From NCBI GenBank assembly GCA_021203685.1, contig JAJQAS010000028.1, forward strand, positions 1 to 9,416: a DNA stretch of 9,416 bases, given 5' to 3'. Shown one piece after another: positions 1 through 6,607 of the stretch. This DNA is from Clostridiales bacterium (GTDB lineage: Bacteria > Bacillota > Clostridia > Oscillospirales > Oscillospiraceae). The position numbers and the translations under genes were made by a program. Below the pieces are notes generated by a model that saw only the letters and a program-made list of their open reading frames with translations, was not told where the DNA came from and ran no database searches. The first letter of the stretch is position 1, and each line of letters opens with the position of its first letter.

Positions 1-229
1 CCTATGGCTGGCTGCCATAACCAAGGGGCAAATATTATAGTAACAGAAAGCGGCCCTCGGCGGTAGCCACGAGGCAGATATTCTCCGAGAGAACACCGCA
101 TACTTCAACACCCGGAAACACAGCAACGAAGCTCTGTGTTCGTAAAACAGTAATCAAGAAAAAGAATGGGCAACTGCCCTCAGGATTGGTTACTACAAAA
201 CGAATACAGAGCAAAGGACGGTACTGATT
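1..229. other. No recognisable gene; upstream flank of tnpV relic
   Basis: I see no gene I can name. A 6-bp inverted repeat with a 5-nt loop (TATGGC/GCCATA) lies at 3-19. In the same frame as the tnpV relic, codons 44-142 are open and look protein-like (they include ADILRENTAYFNTR) and end at a TAA at 143-145. A further open stretch then runs into the tnpV start. This may be the decayed end of an upstream gene in the same mobile element, but I could not assign a family. The longer minus-strand reading frame here is antisense to tnpV and has no credible start context. Confidence 0.4.
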
Positions 230-598
230 ATGAAATCCATCTGCGAACAGTTTGGCGGCACCTACCACGAGGACGAACACGGTTACCTGCTCCCTGATTT
301 GGCGATACTGGAGGAAGAAATGGTCCCCATTCGGGGGCAACGGCGCAAAAGTTTTTTGAAAGAACATAGCCCAATTTTCTATAACGAGCTTTTGCTGTAA
401 GGCAGGTTAAACCGCTATCTGTCAGACATCGACGAACAGGCTCAGACCCGTTATGACCTGTTGGTCAAACAAATGAAGGAGCGCAAGGGCATCACAGGAC
501 AATCCAAGACAGAATCCCCCTGGAAATGGATCAGCCTAATGAACAACATTGCGGCCTGCACAAGAGAGGATGTGAACGCTGAGATAATACTGGCATAA
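230..598 (+). pseudogene. tnpV: tnpV-type transposon protein relic with one nonsense codon
   Basis: The frame reads MKSICEQFGGTYHEDEHGYL at its start and ends LMNNIAACTREDVNAEIILA. The Y..DE.GYLLPDL opening, the central RRKSFLKEH and the late W.WI.LMNNI motif match the small TnpV proteins of Clostridia transposons, whose role is unclear. Codon 57 (398-400) is TAA. The second copy in this window (6995-7221) has GAA at the equivalent place, so one G-to-T change explains the stop. The frame is otherwise intact over 123 codons, close to the family's usual length of about 120. No strong ribosome binding site precedes the ATG. A downstream restart is unlikely to give a working protein. The family call is by motif memory, not by search. 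Confidence 0.7.
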
Positions 599-644
599 AA
601 AATCCTTCTCGACGGCACGGAAAATATGACTTTGAGGGGGGAGA

Positions 645-691
645 CTATCATCATCATTTTCAGTAGCCGCTACTGAAAATGATGATGATAG
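645..691. repeat. Perfect 23-bp inverted repeat, 1-nt spacer
   Basis: The arms 645-667 and 669-691 are exact reverse complements around a single C at 668. The left arm begins CTATCATCATC and ends CAGTAGC. It lies 46 nt downstream of the tnpV relic. There is no U-run on either side, so it is not a standard intrinsic terminator. It could be a cruciform-forming end of a mobile element, a recombination or replication site, or a strong RNA hairpin. I did not find a second copy in the window. Confidence 0.9.
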
Positions 692-735
692 ACACTTTAT
701 ATGTGGGGCGATACAGAACGTCCACTTAAAAAAGA

Positions 736-763
736 TTGCATTTTGCGCGTTTTCCGGTATAAT
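736..763 (+). promoter_or_regulatory. Candidate sigma-A promoter for the GntR operon
   Basis: TTGCAT (736-741) and a consensus TATAAT (758-763) are separated by 16 bp. Transcription would start near 770 and give a leader of about 145 nt before the first GntR start codon. The leader contains the hairpin at 830-848. The -10 is perfect and the -35 matches four of six positions. No experiment supports it. Confidence 0.55.
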
Positions 764-829
764 AAAGAGCAAGGTGTCTGCCTTCTTCTGCGGTCAGAGC
801 CATAAGGGGAGGGGCAAACTCAAAAAAGC

Positions 830-848
830 GGGCTTCTGTAGCCCTTTT
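830..848 (+). terminator. Short terminator-like hairpin in the GntR leader
   Basis: GGGCT (830-834) pairs with AGCCC (840-844) across a 5-nt loop, followed by TTTT. An A-run at 822-827 could add weak pairing with the U-run. With a 5-bp stem it is a weak terminator. It lies between the candidate promoter at 736-763 and the GntR start, so it could lower read-through into the regulators or end upstream transcription. Confidence 0.4.
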
Positions 849-852
849 CTGG

Positions 853-861
853 ATACAATAT
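853..861 (+). promoter_or_regulatory. Half-site matching the GntR operator, upstream of gntR pair
   Basis: ATACAATAT here is identical to the right half of the palindrome at 2294-2309. The left half is poor, so this is a half-site or a weak operator. It lies 53 nt upstream of the first GntR start codon, where an autoregulatory site would be expected. It also contains TACAAT, a possible -10, but no convincing -35 stands in front of it. A short TGTCA/TGACA repeat follows at 861-874. Confidence 0.4.
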
Positions 862-914
862 GTCACGTCTGACACATCGACGTAGCAGGCGTTATGATTG
901 GAAAGGAAGTATCA

Positions 915-1493
915 ATGCAACAGCTTGAATCAAAACAGACCAGCGAATACATTGCAGAACAGCTGGCAGAACAGATATTAACAGGGGAAATTCCCGGCGG
1001 CAGCCCTCTCATACAAGAGGAACTGGCGGAGATGTTGGGGGTCTCCCGTATCCCGGTGCGGGAGGCGCTGCAACTCCTGCAAAGCCAGGGCCTGATCCAG
1101 CGGCTCTCCACCCGGCGTATGATCTCCGTGGAGGTGACGCCGGAGAAGCTGCGTCAAACCTTCGTCGTGATCGCCAGGATGGAGCTGGCGGGGCTGCAAA
1201 GCATCGCCCAGGCGGGCAGGCTACCCGCGTTTCAGGAGGCCGTGTCCCGCTCCAGGAGCGAGGAGCTGCCCCTGCACCTGCTGCTGGCGCGGGAGACCCC
1301 CAACGAGTATTTACAGGTGCTGCTGAGCAATGGCTGCGCCTATTATCTGGGCTGCGCCCTGCGGCATACCGCCCCCTCCGGTGAGGTATACCGCCGCCTT
1401 TTGTTGGAGGATGAGCCACAGGAAGCGGAATGGCTGGCGCACTTTTCCGCCCTGGCAGAAATTTTGATTGCGGAGAGGAAGGACGACCGATGA
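915..1493 (+). CDS. GntR-family regulator with reduced C-terminal domain
   Basis: This is a 192-residue DNA-binding regulator of the GntR/FadR type. Residues 12-75 form the winged helix: IAEQLAEQILTGEIPGGSPL, then LAEMLGVSRIPVREALQLLQ with the family signature SRIPVREAL, then GLIQRL. The C-terminal part (about 76-192) resembles an FCD domain only in outline. LPLHLLLARETPNEYL (118-133) aligns with the FH....a.gN..l segment. I see no equivalents of the later eH..il and m..H metal-binding histidines, and the protein is 25-50 residues shorter than most FCD regulators. The ATG at 915 is preferred over 894 because AAGGAAG sits 5 nt before it. It overlaps the next GntR gene by 4 nt. The ligand is unknown; control of the downstream dehydratase operon is inferred from position. 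The reduced domain might sense a ligand without metal or act through the partner protein. Confidence 0.85.
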   Translation: MQQLESKQTSEYIAEQLAEQILTGEIPGGSPLIQEELAEMLGVSRIPVREALQLLQSQGLIQRLSTRRMISVEVTPEKLRQTFVVIARMELAGLQSIAQAGRLPAFQEAVSRSRSEELPLHLLLARETPNEYLQVLLSNGCAYYLGCALRHTAPSGEVYRRLLLEDEPQEAEWLAHFSALAEILIAERKDDR

Positions 1494-2140
1494 ACGTATT
1501 ACATCCCATCAAAATGCCCACCGCCAAGGAGCGGGCAGCGGCGGAACTGCGCAAAGCCATCCTTTCCCACCAGTTCCAGGAGGGAGATGTCCTGACCCTG
1601 GACAGCGTGGCGGCCCAGCTGAACATCTCCACCACGCCGGTCCGGGAGGCGTTTCAAATCCTCGCCAGGGACGGCCTGATTAAGCTACGAACCAACAAGG
1701 GGGCCATCGTCTTGGGGGCCACCGAACGCACCATCCGGGACCACTACACCGTCCGCGCCATTCTGGAGACCGGCGCGGTGGAGCTGATTTGCGACGCCCA
1801 TTTGGATGTCAGCGCGGTGAAAAGCTGTTTCGACAACGCCCTGACGTCCCTGGCCAAGGGCAACTTCCAGGACTACAGCAACTACAACCGCTCTTTCCAT
1901 GTGGAGATTTGGGAGGCCACCGGCAACCAGCGGCTGGTGACCATGTGCTCCGAGCTGTGGAACGGCCTCTCTATGGGCATCCAGTCCACAGAGGAGCAGT
2001 ACGCCCAGCTCTCCAACCGGGAACACAAGGCCATTCTCGACCCGTTACTGGCCTATGACAAGGCCGCCGCTATGGACGCCATGCGTCGGCACATCATGCG
2101 CTCCTGTGAGGATATGCTGACCCATCACCGGAAAACCTGA
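1490..2140 (+). CDS. GntR/FCD-family transcriptional regulator
   Basis: This 216-residue protein has an N-terminal winged helix (about 13-77), with the recognition helix region in NISTTPVREAFQILARDGLI (46-65). An all-helical FCD effector domain follows (about 84-212). Its likely metal/ligand ligands are visible: N133 in NRSFH, where most members have Asp, then H137, H179 in NREHKAIL and H201 in MRRHIM. FCD regulators usually bind an organic acid and leave the operator. The ATG at 1490 overlaps the TGA of the preceding regulator (ATGA), which implies translational coupling. AGGAAGG lies about 7 nt upstream. An upstream in-frame ATG at 1430 lies inside the first regulator and is rejected. A terminator follows 27 nt after the stop, so the pair forms its own unit ahead of the transporter and ttdAB genes. 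Carboxylate-responsive control of those genes is inferred. Confidence 0.88.
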   Translation: MNVLHPIKMPTAKERAAAELRKAILSHQFQEGDVLTLDSVAAQLNISTTPVREAFQILARDGLIKLRTNKGAIVLGATERTIRDHYTVRAILETGAVELICDAHLDVSAVKSCFDNALTSLAKGNFQDYSNYNRSFHVEIWEATGNQRLVTMCSELWNGLSMGIQSTEEQYAQLSNREHKAILDPLLAYDKAAAMDAMRRHIMRSCEDMLTHHRKT

Positions 2141-2166
2141 CCGACATCTGAACAACCAGCCTTTTC

Positions 2167-2196
2167 GCCCCTCCGCGGCATCGCGGAGGGGCTTTT
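2167..2196 (+). terminator. Intrinsic terminator of the GntR pair
   Basis: An 11-bp GC-rich stem (GCCCCTCCGCG at 2167-2177 with CGCGGAGGGGC at 2182-2192) has a GCAT loop and is followed by TTTT. It separates the regulator unit from the transporter/dehydratase operon. Confidence 0.9.
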
Positions 2197-2255
2197 GTGC
2201 GTTTTCGCCAAAAAATGCCCCTGTTTTTTTGGAGGGGTCAATCGAAGGAAAACTC

Positions 2256-2284
2256 TTGACAATTCGCCGCCGAAGTCTTATATT
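2256..2284 (+). promoter_or_regulatory. Strong sigma-A promoter of the transporter-ttdAB operon
   Basis: A consensus -35 TTGACA (2256-2261) is followed after exactly 17 bp by TATATT (2279-2284). Transcription would start near 2291, at the left edge of the palindrome at 2294-2309. A bound repressor would therefore block initiation or early elongation. Confidence 0.85.
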
Positions 2285-2293
2285 TAATATCAG

Positions 2294-2309
2294 ATATTGT
2301 ATACAATAT
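2294..2309. promoter_or_regulatory. Palindromic GntR/FCD operator
   Basis: ATATTGTATACAATAT is a perfect 16-bp palindrome just downstream of the -10. Its core TTGTATACAA fits the TNGTNNNACNA-type sites bound by FadR/FCD-subfamily GntR proteins (family knowledge). It lies 35 nt before the transporter start codon. Repression by one or both of the adjacent GntR proteins is inferred. A half-site copy stands upstream of the regulators at 853-861. Confidence 0.8.
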
Positions 2310-2344
2310 ATCAGACAAACACAGATGGAGAAAGGAAGTCATCT

Positions 2345-3613
2345 ATGTCAGCGACAACCATCACCCTGCTTTTCCTGGCATTCGCCATCATCAGCTTCAT
2401 GCTGGAAAAGATTCCTCTGGCCCTGACCGCCACCATCGTGGCCATCGGCCTGAACGTCACCGGCGTGCTGGACACCTCGTCCACCTTCGCCGGATATGTC
2501 AACAGCAACGTGATTTTGTGCGTCGGCATGTTCGTGGTGGGAGAGGCCCTCTTCCAGACGGGCATGGCCAACAAAATCGGCTCTCTGGTGACCCGCTTCG
2601 CCAAGAGCGAGCGGCAGCTCATCGTGGCCATCATGGTCATCGTGGGCGTCATGTCCGGGTTCCTGTCCAACACCGGCACCGCGGCGGTGCTGATCCCTGT
2701 GGTCTGCGGCATTGCCGACGAGTCCGGCTACTCCCGCTCCCGGCTGCTCATGCCGCTGGTCATGGCAGCGGCCCTGGGCGGCAACCTGTCCATCATCGGC
2801 GCGCCCGGCAACCTGATGGGCATCAACGCCATGAACGAGCTGGGCATCGAGACCGGATTCTTCGAGTACCTGCCCATCGGCGGCCCCATGCTGATCTGCG
2901 GCATCCTCTACTTTGTCCTCATCGGCTACCGCTTCCTGCCGGACGGCTCCGCCCTGGGACAGGCGGACGTGGCGGCACAGAAGGACGACTACAGCGACGT
3001 ACCAGCCTGGAAACAGGTCACGTCCCTGGTGGTGCTGATTCTGGTCATCCTGGCCATGATTTTTGAGGACTACATCGGCATCAGCATCCAGATCAGCGCC
3101 TGCCTGGGGGCCATCGTCCTGGTGCTCACCGGCGTCATCACCGAAAAACAGGCCCTGCAATCCATCGACCTGAAAACCGTGCTGCTCTTCGGCGGTTCCC
3201 TGGCCCTGGCCGAGGCGCTGGACTCCACCGGCGCAGGTACGCTCATCGCCAACGCCATCGTGGGAATCCTGGGCGAAGACCCCAATCCCCTCATCATCCT
3301 GCTGGCCATCTTCGTAGTCACCTGCGTCCTGACCAACTTCATGTCCAACACCGCCACCACTGCTCTGATGGTGCCTATCGCCGTGTCCCTGGCCCAGAGC
3401 CTTGGAGCGGACGCCCGCGCCGTCATCATCGCCACTGTTATCGCAGGCTCCTGTGCCTACGCCACCCCCATCGGTATGCCCGCCAACACCATGGTGGTCG
3501 GCATCGGCAACTACAAGTTCAAGGACTATGTGAAGGCCGGACTGCCCCTCATCGGCATCTCCTTCGTCATCTGCATGGTGCTGCTCCCCATCCTCTTCCC
3601 CTTCTATCCCTGA
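2345..3613 (+). CDS. DASS/SLC13-type dicarboxylate transporter
   Basis: This 422-residue membrane protein probably imports a di- or tricarboxylate, coupled to sodium or by exchange. It is mostly hydrophobic, with about a dozen membrane segments in two halves separated by a polar loop (about 199-222). The two SNT sodium/substrate motifs of the divalent anion:sodium symporter family are present: SNTGTAAVLIP (108-118) and SNTATTALMVP (334-344). They accompany IGAPGNLMG (151-159) and TPIGMPANTMV (374-384). The last differs slightly from the commoner P.GxxxN form. The ATG at 2345 has AAAGGAAG 6-7 nt upstream. An in-frame ATG at 2297 lies inside the operator palindrome and is rejected. ttdA follows after 65 nt with no terminator visible, so the two are probably cotranscribed. 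Substrate is inferred from ttdAB: tartrate, malate, fumarate or succinate. It plays the role of E. coli ttdT, but I do not claim orthology. Confidence 0.85.
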   Translation: MSATTITLLFLAFAIISFMLEKIPLALTATIVAIGLNVTGVLDTSSTFAGYVNSNVILCVGMFVVGEALFQTGMANKIGSLVTRFAKSERQLIVAIMVIVGVMSGFLSNTGTAAVLIPVVCGIADESGYSRSRLLMPLVMAAALGGNLSIIGAPGNLMGINAMNELGIETGFFEYLPIGGPMLICGILYFVLIGYRFLPDGSALGQADVAAQKDDYSDVPAWKQVTSLVVLILVILAMIFEDYIGISIQISACLGAIVLVLTGVITEKQALQSIDLKTVLLFGGSLALAEALDSTGAGTLIANAIVGILGEDPNPLIILLAIFVVTCVLTNFMSNTATTALMVPIAVSLAQSLGADARAVIIATVIAGSCAYATPIGMPANTMVVGIGNYKFKDYVKAGLPLIGISFVICMVLLPILFPFYP

Positions 3614-3678
3614 TTCGAGAGAATCCAGCATATACCGTCCCCATCCACCCTGCGGCATAACACCAAGGAGGTTTTGTT

Positions 3679-4578
3679 ATGACAAAAGAAGAAAGCGTAA
3701 AACTGATGACGGACAAAATGGCCAAATTTGTGGCCTACACCGGCAAAAAGCTGCCGGATGATGTCATCGCCAAGCTCGCCGAGCTGGGAGAGAAGGAGAC
3801 CAGCCCCCTGGCCAAGACCCTCTACCAGACCATGTTCCGCAACCAGACCCTGGCCGTGGAGCTGAACCGGCCCAGCTGCCAGGACACCGGGGTCCTCCAG
3901 TTCTGGGTCAAGTGCGGCACCAACTTCCCCCTCATCAACGAGCTGGAAGCCCTGCTGAAAGAGGCCGTGGTGCAGGCCACCTTCGCCGCGCCCCTCCGCC
4001 ACAACAGCGTGGAGACCTTCGACGAGTACAACACCAAACGCAACGTGGGCAAGGGGACCCCCACCGTCTGGTGGGACATCGTCCCCAACGACGACCACTG
4101 TGAGATCTACACCTACATGGCCGGCGGCGGCTGCACCCTGCCCGGCAAGGCGATGGTGCTGATGCCCGGCGCAGGCTACGAGGGCGTAACCAAGTTCGTC
4201 ATGGACCAGATGACCAGCTACGGCATCAACGCCTGCCCGCCCCTGCTGGTGGGCGTGGGCGTGGCCACCAGCGTGGAGACCGCCGCGCTGCTGTCCAAGA
4301 AAGCGCTGATGCGCCCCCTGGGTTCCCACAACCCCAACGAGCGGGCCGCCTCTATGGAGAAGCTGCTGGAGGACGGCATCAACGCCATCGGCCTGGGTCC
4401 CCAGGGCATGGGCGGCAACTACTCCGTCATGGGCGTACACATCGAGAACACCGCCCGCCATCCTTCCGCCATCGGCGTCGCCGTCAGCGTGGGCTGCTGG
4501 TCCCACCGCCGCGGTCACGTCATCTTCGACAAAGACCTGAACGCCACAGTAACAACTCATTCGGGGGTGCAATTATAA
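3679..4578 (+). CDS. ttdA: L(+)-tartrate dehydratase alpha subunit (class I Fe-S hydro-lyase)
   Basis: This is the catalytic [4Fe-4S] subunit of a two-subunit oxygen-sensitive hydro-lyase. TtdAB dehydrates L(+)-tartrate to oxaloacetate; close relatives are class I fumarases. It has 299 residues, near the 303 of E. coli TtdA. The three expected cluster cysteines are visible: C67 in SCQDTG, C186 in NACPP and C273 in VGCWSHRRG. Other shared blocks include APLRHNSVETFDEYNT, YMAGGGCTLPG, GVGVATSVETAALLS and SVMGVHIENTARHPS. From memory, these match E. coli TtdA more closely than fumarase alpha subunits. The start has AAGGAGG 8 nt upstream. The stop overlaps the ttdB start by one base (TAATG). Fumarase activity remains the main alternative, since sequence alone does not settle the substrate. 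Confidence 0.88.
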   Translation: MTKEESVKLMTDKMAKFVAYTGKKLPDDVIAKLAELGEKETSPLAKTLYQTMFRNQTLAVELNRPSCQDTGVLQFWVKCGTNFPLINELEALLKEAVVQATFAAPLRHNSVETFDEYNTKRNVGKGTPTVWWDIVPNDDHCEIYTYMAGGGCTLPGKAMVLMPGAGYEGVTKFVMDQMTSYGINACPPLLVGVGVATSVETAALLSKKALMRPLGSHNPNERAASMEKLLEDGINAIGLGPQGMGGNYSVMGVHIENTARHPSAIGVAVSVGCWSHRRGHVIFDKDLNATVTTHSGVQL

Positions 4579-5210
4579 TGGTAGAAATTAGAGACGGTAA
4601 GAAAGTCCTCATCACGCCGATTTCCGCGGAGGACCTGGCCGACATCAAAATCGGCGACATCGTGTACCTGGACGGCGACCTGATGACCTGCCGGGACGTG
4701 GCTCACCGCCGCCTGGTGGAGGGCGGCCGGGCGCTGCCCTACGACATCCGGGGCAAGGCCATCTTCCACGCCGGCCCCATCGTCCGGCCCATTGAGGGCG
4801 AAGAAGATGCCTATGAGATGGTTTCCGTCGGCCCCACCACCTCCATGCGTATGGAGCAGTTTGAGTACGAGTTCACCAAGCTTACCGGCGTCCGCGTCAT
4901 CGTGGGCAAGGGCGGCATGAAGGAGAACACCGAGCGGGCCTGCAAAGAGTTTGGCGCCATCCACTGCGTGTTTCCCGCTGGGTGCGCTGTGGTCGCCGCC
5001 ACCGAGGTGGAGCGCATCGCGGAGCATCACTGGGACGAGCTGGGTATGCCGGAGACCCTGTGGTGCTGCAAGGTGAAGGAGTTTGGTCCGCTGATCGTCT
5101 CCATCGACGCTCAGGGCCGCAATATGTTCGAGGAGAACAAGGTGGCCTTCAACGAGCGGAAGGACGCCGCCACCGCTGAGATCTGCAAGCACGTCAGCTT
5201 CATCAAGTAA
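4578..5210 (+). CDS. ttdB: L(+)-tartrate dehydratase beta subunit
   Basis: This is the beta subunit that completes the active site with TtdA. It has 210 residues, against about 201 in E. coli TtdB. Conserved blocks appear in order: TCRDVAHRRL (37-46), KAIFHAGPIV (60-69), MVSVGPTTSMRME (81-93), VGKGGM (109-114), FPAGCAVVAATEVE (132-145), LGMPETLW (155-162) and KEFGPLIVSID (167-177). The short insertion PIEGEEDAYE (71-80) and a 7-8 residue N-terminal extension account for most of the extra length. Its ATG shares a base with the TAA of ttdA, so the subunits are translationally coupled, as suits a heteromeric enzyme. Codon use and high GC match ttdA and the transporter. With the substrate caveat given for ttdA, the pair is complete and looks functional. 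Confidence 0.9.
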   Translation: MVEIRDGKKVLITPISAEDLADIKIGDIVYLDGDLMTCRDVAHRRLVEGGRALPYDIRGKAIFHAGPIVRPIEGEEDAYEMVSVGPTTSMRMEQFEYEFTKLTGVRVIVGKGGMKENTERACKEFGAIHCVFPAGCAVVAATEVERIAEHHWDELGMPETLWCCKVKEFGPLIVSIDAQGRNMFEENKVAFNERKDAATAEICKHVSFIK

Positions 5211-5336
5211 CTGTCAACCTTTTCCCATCCTAAGAGCACTGATTCTAACATTTTCTGACACTGACTTTGTTCCAATGACCCTTTCACCCTTATCCATAAG
5301 AAACTCACTTCTAAATTTACCGTTCCTTCCACAATC

Positions 5337-5370
5337 GCAGTTGGGCGGGAGGTATTTCCCGCTTGACTGC
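5337..5370 (+). other. Stem-loop in the ttdB 3' region
   Basis: 5337-5350 pairs with 5357-5370 (14 bp, loop GGTATT) if three G-U wobbles are allowed. On the minus strand those wobbles become A-C mismatches, so the structure favours plus-strand RNA, that is the ttd transcript. No U-run follows directly. It may protect or process the mRNA 3' end, or be a weak terminator. The rest of 5211-5336 and 5371-5480 is AT- and pyrimidine-rich, and I see no gene there. Confidence 0.5.
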
Positions 5371-5480
5371 CCTACCTTCCTAATTCATCATTTCCAAATT
5401 CATTTTTCGCAACTAACACCAGATAAACGTGGTTCTTAATTGTAAGTAGACAAGGATTTACAATCGGAGACACAAGGAAA

Positions 5481-5518
5481 CCGGGACAACATCAAATCAG
5501 ATGCTGTCCCGGTATTTT
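5481..5518. terminator. Terminator between ttdB and the convergent VOC relic
   Basis: CCGGGACA...TGTCCCGG (arms 5481-5493 and 5500-5512, loop AAATCA) forms a 13-bp stem with one A-C mismatch in plus RNA. The same pair is a G-U wobble in minus RNA. It is followed on the plus side by TATTTTAT and on the minus side by TTTCC. It probably serves as a two-way terminator for the ttd operon and the converging EFR1/VOC unit. Confidence 0.7.
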
Positions 5519-5550
5519 ATCCACTGATATAGAATGACAAAAGGGCCGTA

Positions 5551-5733
5551 TCAAAATGAATTTGTTCGGGTCATCTGGGGTATTCTCTTAATCACCTCGA
5601 AATGCAGCACCTCTGTAAAAAAGGTAACTGCTTGTTCAATATCTGGTACTGATATTCCAGAATGATCGATTTTACCTGAAAACAATTCGTTTGGTTCAAC
5701 TTGTATCGCTTTCTTTGATTTAAATAATCTCAT
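5551..5733 (-). pseudogene. Truncated VOC (glyoxalase/bleomycin-resistance fold) gene
   Basis: The frame starts at an ATG with an excellent AGGAGG 6-7 nt upstream and reads 60 residues. Residues 22-46 (IDHSGISVPDIEQAVTFFTE then VLHFE) are the first beta-alpha-beta unit of a VOC domain, with the metal-ligand histidine in the usual IDH position. Normal VOC proteins have about 120-150 residues. This one stops after VIKRIPQMTRTNSF, so the second half of the fold is gone. The final seven residues probably come from sequence after a deletion junction. It begins 20 nt after the EFR1 stop and was likely its operon partner. An in-frame ATG at 5919 lies inside EFR1 and is rejected. A stable product is doubtful. 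Confidence 0.75.
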
Positions 5734-5753
5734 GGTCGCCTCCTGCCAGAATC

Positions 5754-6524
5754 TTATAGCGTCACATTCGGGTTGGTATATCTGCCTGTCTTCTCTGTCT
5801 TTTTTCCATATTGAATCGCTTGCTTTGGACAGCGATGAATACATCCTAAACAGCAGGCGCAGTCGTCTTTCACCCAGATGGGTTTTCCATCCTTCAAACG
5901 AATCAAATTCTTGGGACATGCCGTCTCACACAGTCCACAGCCAATGCAGTTTTCATTCACCCAGAAATTTTTCGTGGCCTTGCGCTGGCCTGGAACAGCG
6001 ATTCTCTTGATCAGAATTCTCATTGGAGCGGGCATCTGCTTCGTTGTGATCGTCGTATGCCTGCGGGATTCGATGCTTTCGATTACGCCATTTAAGCATA
6101 CATCGGCGTTTTCAAGCATCCTCATCTGTTCATTCTTTTCTGCCAGAGGGAACATGGGGATATAGTTGTCCGGCATCTCCACCTTAAATGCAGCAGTCAG
6201 TTCCATTCCCTTTTTGTCCAGTATGCTTCTCATGGTCTTTTCTGCCGTTCCGCAGCTTTTACCGCAAGTGAAAACCGCAAATATATAGCAACTGTCCGGT
6301 ACATTCTTTATAACGAGATTTTTCAGAAACTCCGCGACTGCGTATGCCATATTAAAATTATAGGTAGGGCATACAAAGCCCAGCAGAGGACTTCCTTTGA
6401 CATCTACCTCTGCACTCTGCTCTTTCATCATGCTGTTGATGGAGCATAGCTCGCTGTTCGTTTCAGAAGCTATTTTTTCCGCACAGTATTTGCTGTTTCC
6501 TGTTCCTGAAAAGTATAATATCAT
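5754..6524 (-). CDS. EFR1-family flavodoxin-ferredoxin protein
   Basis: This 256-residue cytoplasmic redox protein combines an N-terminal flavodoxin-like domain with a C-terminal pair of [4Fe-4S] clusters. The FMN-phosphate loop is FSGTGNSKYCA (5-15), and PTYNFNMAYAVAEFL (53-67) and FAVFTCGKSCG (82-92) complete the flavin site. Cluster motif one is C193, C196, C199, C203 in ENCIGCGLCETACP. Motif two is C222, C225, C228, C232 in DDCACCLGCIHRCP. All eight cysteines are present, so the protein looks intact. EFR1 proteins are thought to move electrons in anaerobes, but partners are mostly unknown. The start codon has only a weak AAAGGCGAGAG upstream, about 9-18 nt away. It is transcribed away from hxlR, from overlapping promoters, which suggests HxlR control. 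GC content is lower than in the ttd genes, so it probably has a different origin. Confidence 0.88.
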   Translation of the reverse strand: MILYFSGTGNSKYCAEKIASETNSELCSINSMMKEQSAEVDVKGSPLLGFVCPTYNFNMAYAVAEFLKNLVIKNVPDSCYIFAVFTCGKSCGTAEKTMRSILDKKGMELTAAFKVEMPDNYIPMFPLAEKNEQMRMLENADVCLNGVIESIESRRHTTITTKQMPAPMRILIKRIAVPGQRKATKNFWVNENCIGCGLCETACPKNLIRLKDGKPIWVKDDCACCLGCIHRCPKQAIQYGKKTEKTGRYTNPNVTL

Positions 6525-6578
6525 GGTTTAAACTCTCGCCTTTCTGCCGCGTACTACACAGTCATACGCCAGTTCCAC

Positions 6579-6607
6579 TTTACATTTCAAATTATACATG
6601 GTACAAT
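6579..6607 (+). promoter_or_regulatory. hxlR promoter
   Basis: TTTACA (6579-6584) and TACAAT (6602-6607) are 17 bp apart. The operator repeats at 6634-6659 lie in the start of the transcript, which fits autoregulation. Confidence 0.6.

Noticed and set aside
35..367. Minus-strand frame of 110 codons at the left end
   Set aside because: It overlaps the tnpV relic in antisense and shows no known motif or binding site.
855..860. TACAAT as a second promoter -10 for the GntR genes
   Set aside because: No acceptable -35 lies 16-18 bp upstream; the bases are better explained as the operator half-site.
1009..1635. Minus-strand reading frame of 208 codons across both GntR genes
   Set aside because: It is proline/arginine-rich with no start signal, and it is opposite two well-supported regulators.
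2218..2237. CCCCT/AGGGG hairpin upstream of the ttd promoter
   Set aside because: The stem is only 5 bp, has no U-run, and lies before the promoter; probably chance.
2348..4572. Long minus-strand reading frames (436 and 322 codons) opposite the transporter and ttdA
   Set aside because: They are histidine/glycine/aspartate-rich mirror images of GC-rich coding DNA, have no ribosome binding sites, and lie opposite genes with clear conserved motifs.
4557..5192. Minus-strand reading frame of 211 codons opposite ttdB
   Set aside because: It is an antisense shadow of ttdB, with no start context or recognisable domain.
5732..6165. Plus-strand frames inside the EFR1 gene
   Set aside because: They are shadows of the ferredoxin cysteine motifs, with no independent support.
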